NCBI GenBank assembly: GCA_903858975.1
Contig: CAIOKW010000274.1
Coordinates: forward strand, 1 to 19,768
Direction of reading: 5' to 3'
Source of the DNA: Oligoflexia bacterium
GTDB taxonomy: Bacteria > Bdellovibrionota > UBA1018 > CAIMNF01
DNA length: 19,768 nucleotides
Part shown: piece after piece, positions 1 through 7,355 of the stretch
Layout of the letters: every line of letters starts with the position of its first letter
Numbering within the stretch: position 1 is the first letter of the stretch
Translations under genes and position numbers: made by a program
The notes under the pieces: model-generated
The model's input: the letters and a program-made list of their open reading frames with translations, nothing else
Told to the model about the DNA's origin: nothing
Database searches by the model: none

Positions 1-1
1 G

Positions 2-64
2 CTTACCGTGGGTGATGGAGTTGCAAAAATCTAAGGCCTTGAAAAAGCAATGGCCGGTGAATAA
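2..64 (+). other. atpA: 5' part of atpA frame, interrupted by two in-frame TAA codons
   Basis: Read in the same frame as the downstream atpA ORF, this stretch gives LTVGDGVAKI-stop-GLEKAMAGE-stop and then runs straight into VDFGNNVTGM. This is the expected alpha-subunit N-terminal barrel; E. coli AtpA has VSDGVIRIHGL and MQGEM at the same places. The TAA codons are at 32-34 (where the family usually has Tyr, His or Ser) and 62-64 (where it usually has Met or Leu). Each could come from one base change, for example TAC to TAA and TTA to TAA. All other codons still look coding, so the stops are either errors near a sequence end or very recent mutations. The true start of atpA lies upstream of the window. 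Confidence 0.8.
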
Positions 65-1414
65 GTGGATTTCGGTAACAATGTTACTGGTATGATCCTC
101 AACCTTGAAGAAATGGCAGTCGGCGCCGCAATTCTGGGTGATGAAACTCAGATTAAAGAAGGCTCCGTAGTAAAGCGTACGGGCAAAATTGTTCAGGTGC
201 CGATCGGTAAAGAGCTTTTAGGTCGTGTTGTAAATGCTCTCGGCCAGCCAATTGATGGCCTTGGAGAGATTAAAGCCACTAAATTCAGCCGCGTTGAAGT
301 AAAGGCGCCAGGAATTATTGAGCGTAAATCGGTTCATGAACCACTCCAAACTGGAATCAAAGCAATTGATGCCATGATTCCGATTGGACGTGGACAGCGT
401 GAGTTGATCATTGGTGACCGTCAAACCGGTAAAACCGCGATTGCGATCGACACCATTATCAATCAAAAAGGCAAAGACGTATTTTGTATCTACGTAGCCA
501 TTGGCCAAAAGCAATCAACAGTGGCGCAAGTCGTGGATCGTTTGAAAAAATCAGGCGCGATGGAATACACCATCGTGGTTGCGGCAAACGCATCTGATCA
601 AGCCCCTCTTCAATTCCTTGCTCCTTATACAGGCGTGACCATGGGCGAGTTTTTCCGTGATAACGGAATGCACTCTCTCATCGTTTATGATGATTTGACG
701 AAGCAAGCACAAGCTTACCGTCAGTTGTCACTCCTTCTTCGTCGTCCTCCAGGCCGCGAAGCATACCCAGGAGATGTATTCTATCTCCACTCCCGTCTTC
801 TTGAGCGTGCAGCTAAATTGAGCGACAAGCTTGGAGCCGGCAGCTTGACTGCTCTTCCAATCATCGAAACTCAAGCGGGTGACGTTTCTGGTTACATCCC
901 GACAAACGTGATTTCAATCACTGATGGGCAGATCTTCCTCGAGAGTGACTTGTTCTACAGCGGTGTTCGTCCTGCGGTAAACGTGGGTCTCTCGGTTTCA
1001 CGGGTCGGTGGATCTGCACAAATTAAAGCGATGAAACAAGTTGCGGGTACCCTTCGACTTGATCTAGCTCAGTATCGCGAGAAAGCGGCATTTGCTCAGT
1101 TCGGATCTGATCTTGATCCAGCGACACAAAGGCAGTTAGCACGTGGTCAGCGTCTCGTAGAGATTCTGAAACAAGCTCAATATCAGCCAATGCAAGTGCA
1201 AGATCAAATTCTGATCATTTTCGCAGGCGTTAACGGCTATTTGGACACTATGCCTTTGAATCGCCTCAATGCATACGAAGCACAGCTGAAAGATTTCCTA
1301 GCGAAAAACTACGCGGATCTTGCAGAAACGATTGCGACCAAAAAAGCAATTGATGATGCAACTAAAGCCCGCTTGGGTGACGCACTTAAAGCTTTCGAAA
1401 AGGTTTTCAAGTAA
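65..1414 (+). CDS. atpA: F1F0 ATP synthase alpha subunit (N-terminus missing or interrupted)
   Basis: Non-catalytic nucleotide-binding subunit of the F1 head, on the inner face of the cytoplasmic membrane. The open frame of 449 residues starts at a GTG directly after an in-frame TAA. It carries the Walker A motif GDRQTGKT at about residues 117-124, followed by IYVAIGQK, the LLRRPPGREAYPGDVFYLHSR block, the GSLTALPIIETQAGD stretch and SVSRVGG, all hallmarks of AtpA. Complete alpha subunits are about 500-515 residues, so roughly 50 N-terminal residues are absent, including the part that contacts the delta subunit. GTG 65 is therefore probably not the biological start; it simply follows the second stop. 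The gene's TAA stop overlaps the ATG of atpG (TAATG), so the two are likely translationally coupled. Family identity is certain; integrity of the gene is not. Confidence 0.93.
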   Translation: MDFGNNVTGMILNLEEMAVGAAILGDETQIKEGSVVKRTGKIVQVPIGKELLGRVVNALGQPIDGLGEIKATKFSRVEVKAPGIIERKSVHEPLQTGIKAIDAMIPIGRGQRELIIGDRQTGKTAIAIDTIINQKGKDVFCIYVAIGQKQSTVAQVVDRLKKSGAMEYTIVVAANASDQAPLQFLAPYTGVTMGEFFRDNGMHSLIVYDDLTKQAQAYRQLSLLLRRPPGREAYPGDVFYLHSRLLERAAKLSDKLGAGSLTALPIIETQAGDVSGYIPTNVISITDGQIFLESDLFYSGVRPAVNVGLSVSRVGGSAQIKAMKQVAGTLRLDLAQYREKAAFAQFGSDLDPATQRQLARGQRLVEILKQAQYQPMQVQDQILIIFAGVNGYLDTMPLNRLNAYEAQLKDFLAKNYADLAETIATKKAIDDATKARLGDALKAFEKVFK

Positions 1415-2301
1415 TGCCAAGTATCAAAGATCTCAAAACAAGAATCGGCTCGACGAGGAATACACAGCAAACCACTAAAGCAATGAAGATGGTTTCTGCT
1501 GCTAAGCTTCGTCGCGCAACAGATGCGATTTTGAGTCAACGACCTTACGCCCAAGAGATTGCAAGAATGATGAGTGTTCTTGCGTCCCAGGGTATGGGTG
1601 CCAATGAAAACAAACCGGATCACAAACCGGTCACTTTGTTGGTAGCGTTTAGCTCTGATCGTGGTCTTTGCGGTGGTTACAACGGAAGCATTATTCGTGC
1701 AGCAAGCGCTTTTTTAGGTCAGAAAAAGGCCGAAGGTAAAGACGTGAAGTGCGTATTTGTGGGCAAAAAAGCTCACGAAATTCTTAAGTCTCGAATGACT
1801 TTTGATCTCGCTCACTACGAAGAGTTTGGTGCAAAGATCACATTTAGAAAGGCTACGGAGCTTTCTAAAAAGATTCTTCCACTTTTTGACTCTGGAGAAG
1901 TAGATGAAGTAGTTTTCATCTATAACGAGTTTAAAAATGCGATTAGCCAAGAAGTAAGAACCGATACCGTTCTTCCACTTTCTATGGATGCTGAGTCGTC
2001 AAGCGCAGAAATAATGGCGAAGAGCTCAATGGCCGACCTCGTGATTTTTGAACCCTCTAAACAAGAGCTATATGATTCCTTGTCTGCGAAGTATTTCGTA
2101 GTTCAAGTGTTCAAGGCTCTTCTAGAGGCTCAGGCGTCCGAACACGGTTCACGTATGAGCGCGATGGAAAACGCGACCAAAAATGCGGGCGATATGATTC
2201 GCAAACTCACGCTTCAATATAACAAACAAAGACAGGCTGCGATTACGAAAGAACTTCTCGAGATTATCTCTGGAAGTGAATCGCAAAAAGTACAGGCTTA
2301 A
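1414..2301 (+). CDS. atpG: F1F0 ATP synthase gamma subunit
   Basis: Central rotating shaft of F1, linking the c-ring to the catalytic alpha3beta3 head. At 295 residues it is a normal length. The N-terminus MPSIKDLKTRIGS with NTQQTTKAMKMVSAAKLRRA is the conserved long helix, SSDRGLCGGYN at about residues 80-90 is the family signature, and the C-terminal helix near residues 245-290 (SRMSAMENATKNAGDMI, then a run rich in Lys, Gln and Arg) completes the coiled coil. The start ATG shares its A with the atpA stop. It is followed 15 bases later by atpD, in the usual alpha-gamma-beta-epsilon order. Confidence 0.97.
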   Translation: MPSIKDLKTRIGSTRNTQQTTKAMKMVSAAKLRRATDAILSQRPYAQEIARMMSVLASQGMGANENKPDHKPVTLLVAFSSDRGLCGGYNGSIIRAASAFLGQKKAEGKDVKCVFVGKKAHEILKSRMTFDLAHYEEFGAKITFRKATELSKKILPLFDSGEVDEVVFIYNEFKNAISQEVRTDTVLPLSMDAESSSAEIMAKSSMADLVIFEPSKQELYDSLSAKYFVVQVFKALLEAQASEHGSRMSAMENATKNAGDMIRKLTLQYNKQRQAAITKELLEIISGSESQKVQA

Positions 2302-2316
2302 TAAGGAGAAACGACA

Positions 2317-3738
2317 ATGTCAGCAAGTGCAGGTCAAAATTTAGGTAAGATCAAAGCGATCATCGGACCCGTAGTAGACGTGGAATTTCCATCAGGAAAA
2401 GTGCCACCGATTTATCAAGCGGTTCGTGTCACCAACAAAACCAATGGCGATCAAGAGTGGAACCTCGTTCTTGAAGTGGCTCAACACATGGGTGAAAACA
2501 CCGTACGCTGTATCGCAATGGATGCAACTGACGGTTTGACTCGCGGTCTTCCAGCGCTCGATACTGGTGATCAGATCATGATGCCAGTGGGTCCAGAGAC
2601 CCTGGGACGTATCTTGAACGTGGTCGGTGAGCCAGTGGATGAAGCGGGTAAAGTGAATGCGAAGAAATCTTGGGGTATTCACCGCGCAGCTCCTGCGTTC
2701 AAAGATCAGTCCACTGCAGTAGAGCCATTCTACACAGGAATTAAAGTTGTAGATTTGATTGCTCCCTATGCAAAAGGCGGAAAGATCGGTCTATTCGGCG
2801 GAGCGGGTGTAGGTAAAACCGTTCTCATCATGGAATTGATTAACAACATCGCAACTCAGCACGGTGGATACTCAGTATTCGCAGGAGTGGGCGAGCGTAC
2901 CCGTGAAGGTAACGATTTGTTCATGGAAATGAGTGAATCAGGCGTTATCAAGAAGACCTCACTCGTATACGGACAGATGAATGAACCACCAGGAGCCCGC
3001 GCACGTGTTGCTCTTTCTGCTTTGACCATCGCAGAGTACTTCCGCGATGAAGAAAATCGTGACGTTCTCTTGTTCGTGGATAATATTTTCCGCTTTACTC
3101 AAGCCGGTTCAGAAGTGTCAGCACTTCTCGGACGTATTCCTTCAGCGGTAGGTTATCAGCCTACTCTCGGAACCGAGATGGGTGAACTTCAAGAGCGTAT
3201 TACTTCAACTAACAAAGGTTCAATTACCTCAATTCAAGCGGTATACGTTCCTGCGGATGATTACACCGATCCAGCTCCTGCAACGACCTTCTCTCACTTG
3301 GATGCAACTACCAACTTGAGTCGTCAAATTGCGGAAATGGCGATCTTCCCAGCGGTTGATCCACTTGCGTCTACTTCACGCGTTCTAGATCCACAAATCG
3401 TGGGTGAAGCACACTACAAAGTAGCTCGTATGGTTCAAGGGATTCTTCAACGTTACAAAGAGCTTCAAGATATTATCGCGATCTTGGGTATGGACGAGCT
3501 TTCTGAAGACGATAAGAAAACTGTTTCTCGCGCACGTAAGATTCAGCGTTTCTTGTCTCAGCCAATGTTCGTGGCGGAACAGTTCACCGGCCTTAAAGGT
3601 AAATTCGTGAAAATCGAAGATACCATTAAAGGTTTCCGTGAAATTGCAGAAGGTTCACACGATGCACTTCCAGAGCAAGCGTTCTACATGGTTGGCACAA
3701 TTGAAGAAGCGGTTGAGAAAGCTAAAACTCTCAACTAG
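2317..3738 (+). CDS. atpD: F1F0 ATP synthase beta subunit
   Basis: Catalytic subunit of F1 that makes ATP from ADP and phosphate. It is 473 residues, a standard length. Walker A is GGAGVGKT at residues 161-168; downstream are GERTREGND, the Walker B region LLFVDNIFRFTQAG, the LGRIPSAVGYQPTL block and the C-terminal MDELSEDD (DELSEED-like) lever that contacts gamma. A strong Shine-Dalgarno AAGGAG at 2303-2308 sits eight bases before the ATG. No key residue is missing, in contrast with the damaged 5' end of atpA. Confidence 0.98.
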   Translation: MSASAGQNLGKIKAIIGPVVDVEFPSGKVPPIYQAVRVTNKTNGDQEWNLVLEVAQHMGENTVRCIAMDATDGLTRGLPALDTGDQIMMPVGPETLGRILNVVGEPVDEAGKVNAKKSWGIHRAAPAFKDQSTAVEPFYTGIKVVDLIAPYAKGGKIGLFGGAGVGKTVLIMELINNIATQHGGYSVFAGVGERTREGNDLFMEMSESGVIKKTSLVYGQMNEPPGARARVALSALTIAEYFRDEENRDVLLFVDNIFRFTQAGSEVSALLGRIPSAVGYQPTLGTEMGELQERITSTNKGSITSIQAVYVPADDYTDPAPATTFSHLDATTNLSRQIAEMAIFPAVDPLASTSRVLDPQIVGEAHYKVARMVQGILQRYKELQDIIAILGMDELSEDDKKTVSRARKIQRFLSQPMFVAEQFTGLKGKFVKIEDTIKGFREIAEGSHDALPEQAFYMVGTIEEAVEKAKTLN

Positions 3739-3761
3739 TCACAGCGTTAAGGATGAATTCT

Positions 3762-4172
3762 ATGCAAACTTTTAGTTTAAGCATCTTTGCTCCAGAGCGA
3801 CGTCTCACTCAAGATGAAATGGTTAAATCTTTTATTCTGACTACTTCAAAAGGTGAGGTTGAGATTTTACCGGGGCACGCAGACATGATTGCTATGCTTG
3901 ATACTGGACGATTCAGTTACACCGTTGAAGGAAAAGCGCCGGTTCAAGGCGTTATTTCTAGCGGGTTTGTGAATGTTGAGTCTGGAAAAGTAAAAGTTAT
4001 TGCAGAGACGCTTGAGCTTCCGCGTGAGATTGATCTTTCTCGCGCTAAGGCGGCACAGGTAAAAGCAGAACAAATGCTTACCGATGCTTCTTTAGATGAA
4101 TATAGTTTTAAGAAGTATCAGTTAAAACTTCAAAGAGCATTGATTCGTCAACAAATTGGCGGAGCGGGCTGA
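3762..4172 (+). CDS. atpC: F1F0 ATP synthase epsilon subunit
   Basis: Small regulatory subunit of the F1 stalk; it couples rotation of gamma to the c-ring and can inhibit ATP hydrolysis. The N-terminal beta-sandwich (about residues 1-85) includes EILPGHADMIAMLDTG, the family signature, and the C-terminal helical hairpin follows with DLSRAKAAQVKAEQML. I place the start at ATG 3762 (136 residues, MQTFSLSIFAPER) because the Shine-Dalgarno TTAAGGA at 3747-3753 lies eight bases upstream. The in-frame ATG at 3753 overlaps that site and would add only MNS. This is the last gene of the operon and is followed by an intrinsic terminator. Confidence 0.93.
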   Translation: MQTFSLSIFAPERRLTQDEMVKSFILTTSKGEVEILPGHADMIAMLDTGRFSYTVEGKAPVQGVISSGFVNVESGKVKVIAETLELPREIDLSRAKAAQVKAEQMLTDASLDEYSFKKYQLKLQRALIRQQIGGAG

Positions 4173-4200
4173 TTTACATCCTTTAAAATATTAAATGAGA

Positions 4201-4234
4201 AAGGCTCGAGTATTGCTCGGGCCTTTTTCTTTTT
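4201..4234 (+). terminator. Intrinsic terminator of the atp operon
   Basis: AAGGCTCGAG (4201-4210), loop TATTG, then CTCGGGCCTT (4216-4225): a ten-base-pair stem with one G-U pair, followed by a T-rich run interrupted by one C. It begins 28 bases after the atpC stop, the expected place to end the atp transcript. Confidence 0.9.
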
Positions 4235-4236
4235 AG

Positions 4237-4264
4237 TTGTAGGGTCATAAGGATTGTCTAATAC
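4237..4264 (+). promoter_or_regulatory. Weak candidate promoter for the 668-residue gene and xseB-tlyA
   Basis: TTGTAG (4237-4242), a 16-base spacer and TAATAC (4259-4264) lie between the atp terminator and the next gene. The -10 box is reasonable, the -35 matches only TTG. Some promoter is needed here because the terminator cuts this unit off from the atp operon. Confidence 0.3.
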
Positions 4265-4318
4265 TAGAGTTAACGCAGTTAAGATTTGGCAATGAATGCC
4301 GCACCCTAAAAAAGAGAA

Positions 4319-6325
4319 ATGAACGGAATCGTTTCAGAAATCCCATCGCGCAGTTCAGTAGAAACAAAAAGCTTCACGAGTACGCTGGTAGTTGGTGTTT
4401 CTCTTTTTAGTGGCTTTATTGCGGGAATGAACACCGAAATCAAATGCCCGGCTTTTCTTAAATCGTTTCAAACGCAAACCATAAGCTTCGAAAAAATCAG
4501 TTGGATTCAAAACGAGGACCCGACCCATCTTCTGGTGGCCCATAGGGAAAATCCCCCCTCTGAGGTCCATCCAGGGTTTTCACCCTTTAATATTAAGGTT
4601 CCATCAGGAGCGAGCCGATACTTCACCGCCCGAACCCCTAAAACCCATAAGCTTCAAAACTTGAGCGAACTCGTTACGGAACTGAATCAAAAGTCACGAA
4701 GCTCATACGAAGACTTTCAAATGGCTGCCTCTGGATTCCAGGCAGGCTTAATGGCCATGACGGATGCTCCAGTGAAAGTAAAAGCGCGCGAATGGGTGAG
4801 TTCTGATTTTCCGCTCGTTCAGACCGCACCTAAACCCAAATACCATGCCCAAAAATATGTGCAGAGCGCAAGTTTGAATAGCCAAAAAATGGATATTCGA
4901 AATCAGAGCATCATTAAAACAAACATGAGCTCAGCCGATGTGCCTGCACTGGCGAGTGCTCCGATTCTTCCCAATACAGAAGGTAAAATTACCCTTGCAT
5001 CTGGATTGAACGAACAAGAAAAACAAAAGGTGTCTCAGGCGCTACTCCTGGCTCAACTCGATGCTTTAGCCGCAAAAACACCAAAACAAAGCTACGCAAG
5101 CCATCCATTGCCACTGAGACGAGAGGCACCTAAACCGTCGGCCATTTGGGATGTGGATGCAAGCCCAAGAGTCAATCCGGCACTCTATTCTTCGAAGCAA
5201 TCAAGCTCGGGTTGCCCGATTGAAGTAAACCATAGCTTTGAACGGGTCGTAAATGATCCTAGCGATGGGGTGAATATTCAAATTTGCCCAGAGCGCATTT
5301 CTTGGATATCTAAAAACTTCGAGGGATCCGGATGGGTAAAGGCTGAAGGAGCGCTTCATGTACCGACTCTTACTCTCAATCCAGCACCCAATCAAGGTCC
5401 CACACTCTTAATGGATTCAAACTCCCTCGCGGCCATTGCTCTAAAATCAGGGCTACGAATTGCGCGCGGCATGGGAAATATTATTGGAGTAGTTCCGAAC
5501 GGATATAAAGTGGATTTTGCAGGTCGAGGTGAAGAAACTGAATACTTTGAATCAAACCACCGCCGATATTTTGCAATTCTGAATGCAGAACCAGGAGCCG
5601 GAGTTGTTGAGCTGGTCTCTGAAGCGGATCAAAAAATGAGTAGTACTGTTTTCACGCCTATTCTTGAAGACACGACAACCTACCTGGATTTAGTGGCTCC
5701 AGTGATGAGGGATATTCCGGTCCGAGTGGTCAAAAGTGGCGCGGAGCAGGACCCAGAGGTTGCTGGACTGACGATTGGTCTATCCACCCAAAACAGTATT
5801 CAAGCGATTACTCAGGCGAATGGATCTGCGACCCTTCGAAATGTGAATCTGGTCAGTGGTTTCCCAGTCTTTATTGATGTCGGATCCCGATCGGGACAAG
5901 ATCAGAGCTTCGTCTATCGGTACGAATTAAAGAGGATGACGAAGGCCGGGTACTATTTGGTTCCTGAAATCGAAGAAAAATCACTGAATCACTGGTTAAA
6001 GCAAGTGAAGCAAGGATTGAGTGATCAAGGAGCGATGGTGGTGGGATCGTTCAATCGAAAAAGCATTGATGCCTTCCGTAATCATTATCGGGTGAAGGTG
6101 GAGCCTCTTACTTCCAAGTTTGGCCTTGAGCCCCTCAATTACTCAATTCTCTGGAATGGTCAAATTGAAGAAAATGAGCCAATTGAGGGCGATATACCAA
6201 GGTTTATGTCAGTGCAGGTTGCTGAAGGCTTGAGTCAGGTTAAACTTTTAAATGAATCGAATGATTCGGTCCATACCAGCTTAATTCCTGTTTCTCCGCG
6301 TGTGATTCACGTAATATCGGAATAA
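4319..6325 (+). CDS. Unrecognised membrane-anchored protein, 668 residues
   Basis: I do not recognise the family. A hydrophobic segment at residues 21-37 (TLVVGVSLFSGFIAGM) after a short polar leader suggests a single N-terminal membrane anchor or uncleaved signal, with the rest outside the cytoplasm. Residues about 100-295 are low in hydrophobic content and rich in Ser, Lys, Gln, Ala and Pro, probably flexible. Residues about 299-660 look folded and beta-rich. A stretch near 478-521 (GLTIGLSTQNS, then QANGSATLRNVNLVSGFPVFIDV) resembles the carboxypeptidase-regulatory-like or Ig-like beta-sandwich; this is a weak visual match. There are only three cysteines, C43, C299 and C323, each followed by Pro. 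The ATG at 4319 has only AAGAG very close upstream. The stop overlaps the xseB ATG by one base, tying it to xseB and tlyA. Codon use resembles its neighbours. Confidence 0.8.
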   Translation: MNGIVSEIPSRSSVETKSFTSTLVVGVSLFSGFIAGMNTEIKCPAFLKSFQTQTISFEKISWIQNEDPTHLLVAHRENPPSEVHPGFSPFNIKVPSGASRYFTARTPKTHKLQNLSELVTELNQKSRSSYEDFQMAASGFQAGLMAMTDAPVKVKAREWVSSDFPLVQTAPKPKYHAQKYVQSASLNSQKMDIRNQSIIKTNMSSADVPALASAPILPNTEGKITLASGLNEQEKQKVSQALLLAQLDALAAKTPKQSYASHPLPLRREAPKPSAIWDVDASPRVNPALYSSKQSSSGCPIEVNHSFERVVNDPSDGVNIQICPERISWISKNFEGSGWVKAEGALHVPTLTLNPAPNQGPTLLMDSNSLAAIALKSGLRIARGMGNIIGVVPNGYKVDFAGRGEETEYFESNHRRYFAILNAEPGAGVVELVSEADQKMSSTVFTPILEDTTTYLDLVAPVMRDIPVRVVKSGAEQDPEVAGLTIGLSTQNSIQAITQANGSATLRNVNLVSGFPVFIDVGSRSGQDQSFVYRYELKRMTKAGYYLVPEIEEKSLNHWLKQVKQGLSDQGAMVVGSFNRKSIDAFRNHYRVKVEPLTSKFGLEPLNYSILWNGQIEENEPIEGDIPRFMSVQVAEGLSQVKLLNESNDSVHTSLIPVSPRVIHVISE

Positions 6326-6558
6326 TGATGAACTCATCTGAAAAATTTGAACAATCGCTTCAGCGTCTCGAAACCCTGGTTAAAAATATCGAGGCAGGGA
6401 ATCTTCCCCTAGAAGAAGCGCTGACATCATTCCAAGAGGGAGTGGGTCTTGTTAAGCAATGCCAAACGCTCTTGTCACAAGCCGAGCAAAAAGTTGAAGT
6501 TCTCATCAAGGCAAGCGCAGACCAAGTTGAAACGAAACCCCTCAATACTGAATCGTGA
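6325..6558 (+). CDS. xseB: Exonuclease VII small subunit
   Basis: Small subunit of exonuclease VII, which degrades single-stranded DNA from either end; several copies bind each XseA large subunit. The 77-residue helical protein has the family pattern FEQSLQRLETLVKNIE, GNLPLEEAL, FQEGVGLVKQCQ and LSQAEQKVEVL. The first ATG (6325) overlaps the upstream TAA; a second ATG follows at 6328 and either could be used. The stop overlaps the tlyA GTG by four bases. xseA is not in the window. Confidence 0.93.
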   Translation: MMNSSEKFEQSLQRLETLVKNIEAGNLPLEEALTSFQEGVGLVKQCQTLLSQAEQKVEVLIKASADQVETKPLNTES

Positions 6559-7301
6559 CCGCCCCTCCGAAAAAAGAACGAATTGATAAACTGCTGGTGG
6601 ATCGAGGGCTCGTCTCAACACGAACTCGCGCAAAAGACCTGATAATCCAAGGAAGTGTTTTGGTAAATCAAAAGCCAGAAACGAAGCCGGGCGCCACCGT
6701 ACTCGAAAATGTAGAAATCACGCTTCTAGAAAAAGAAATTTCATATGTGTCTCGAGGTGCGCTCAAGCTAAAGGCCGCACTTGAACATTTCAAAATCGAC
6801 GTCAGTGGAAAAATTGCAATCGATATTGGTGCTTCTACGGGGGGATTCACTGAGGTTCTAATGCTCGGTGGTGCGAAAAAGATATACGCCGTCGATGTTG
6901 GATCAGAGCAAATGGCAGCCCGGATCAAAAATGACCCTAGAGTTGAGATTGTAGAAAATTACAATGCCAGAAACTTCAAACCCGAGGACTTTCCAGAAGG
7001 CTTTCAGGTTCTCGTTATGGACGTTTCCTTCATCTCCATTCGATTACTCATTCCACCATTACTTGCTGGTCTCCTTCCCAGCGCACAAATGGTGGTGCTC
7101 TTTAAGCCACAATTTGAGGTGGGACGAGAAGGAATTGGTTCAGGCGGTATTGTTGTCGATCAAGCGCTCGCGCAAAAAAAGCTCAATGAAACCATCGAGT
7201 GGGCAGCAGCACTTGGGCTTCAGTGTCAGGGTACGCTCAATTCTCCTATCTTGGGTGCAGATGGTAATCACGAGTATTTGATTCACTGGGTAAAGCGTTA
7301 G
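6555..7301 (+). CDS. tlyA: TlyA-family rRNA (cytidine-2'-O)-methyltransferase
   Basis: Predicted to methylate ribose 2'-OH of cytidine in 16S and/or 23S rRNA using S-adenosylmethionine; older annotations call it hemolysin A. It has 248 residues. The N-terminal S4 RNA-binding domain (about 8-65) contains ERIDKLLVDRGL and TRAKDLIIQG. The FtsJ-like Rossmann domain has the SAM motif DIGASTGGFTE at 90-100. The expected K-D-K-E catalytic residues can be placed at K71, D156, K184 and E240, a constant two-residue shift from those described for Mycobacterium TlyA (K69, D154, K182, E238). It starts at GTG 6555 inside the xseB stop (GTGA). In many bacteria ispA and dxs sit between xseB and tlyA; here they are absent. 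I infer a modification role, not a toxin. Confidence 0.93.
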   Translation: MTAPPKKERIDKLLVDRGLVSTRTRAKDLIIQGSVLVNQKPETKPGATVLENVEITLLEKEISYVSRGALKLKAALEHFKIDVSGKIAIDIGASTGGFTEVLMLGGAKKIYAVDVGSEQMAARIKNDPRVEIVENYNARNFKPEDFPEGFQVLVMDVSFISIRLLIPPLLAGLLPSAQMVVLFKPQFEVGREGIGSGGIVVDQALAQKKLNETIEWAAALGLQCQGTLNSPILGADGNHEYLIHWVKR

Positions 7302-7315
7302 ACAAATATTTGTCT
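7300..7315. promoter_or_regulatory. Perfect 16-bp palindrome between tlyA and the PBP1A gene
   Basis: AGACAAATATTTGTCT is identical to its reverse complement with no spacer, overlaps the tlyA stop codon and lies 40 bases before the PBP1A start. It has no T-run, so it is not an obvious intrinsic terminator. An operator for a dimeric regulator is possible; I know of no protein that matches it. Confidence 0.4.
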
Positions 7316-7317
7316 CA

Positions 7318-7346
7318 TTAAAAATTAATCCTAAAGATGCTAATAT
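7318..7346 (+). promoter_or_regulatory. Weak candidate promoter for the PBP1A gene
   Basis: TTAAAA (7318-7323), a 17-base spacer and TAATAT (7341-7346), directly downstream of the 16-bp palindrome. The matches to sigma-70 consensus are partial, and the -10 box would leave almost no 5' leader before ATG 7356. Confidence 0.25.
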
Positions 7347-7355
7347 TGAGAGCTC

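Noticed and set aside
2..64. Reassignment of TAA to an amino acid
   Set aside because: TAA is used as the normal stop of several genes in the window, and no other conserved gene here has an in-frame TAA.
5884..5895. 12-bp palindrome TCCCGATCGGGA in the 668-residue gene
   Set aside because: It lies inside coding sequence with no promoter or T-run near it; a palindrome of this length can occur by chance.
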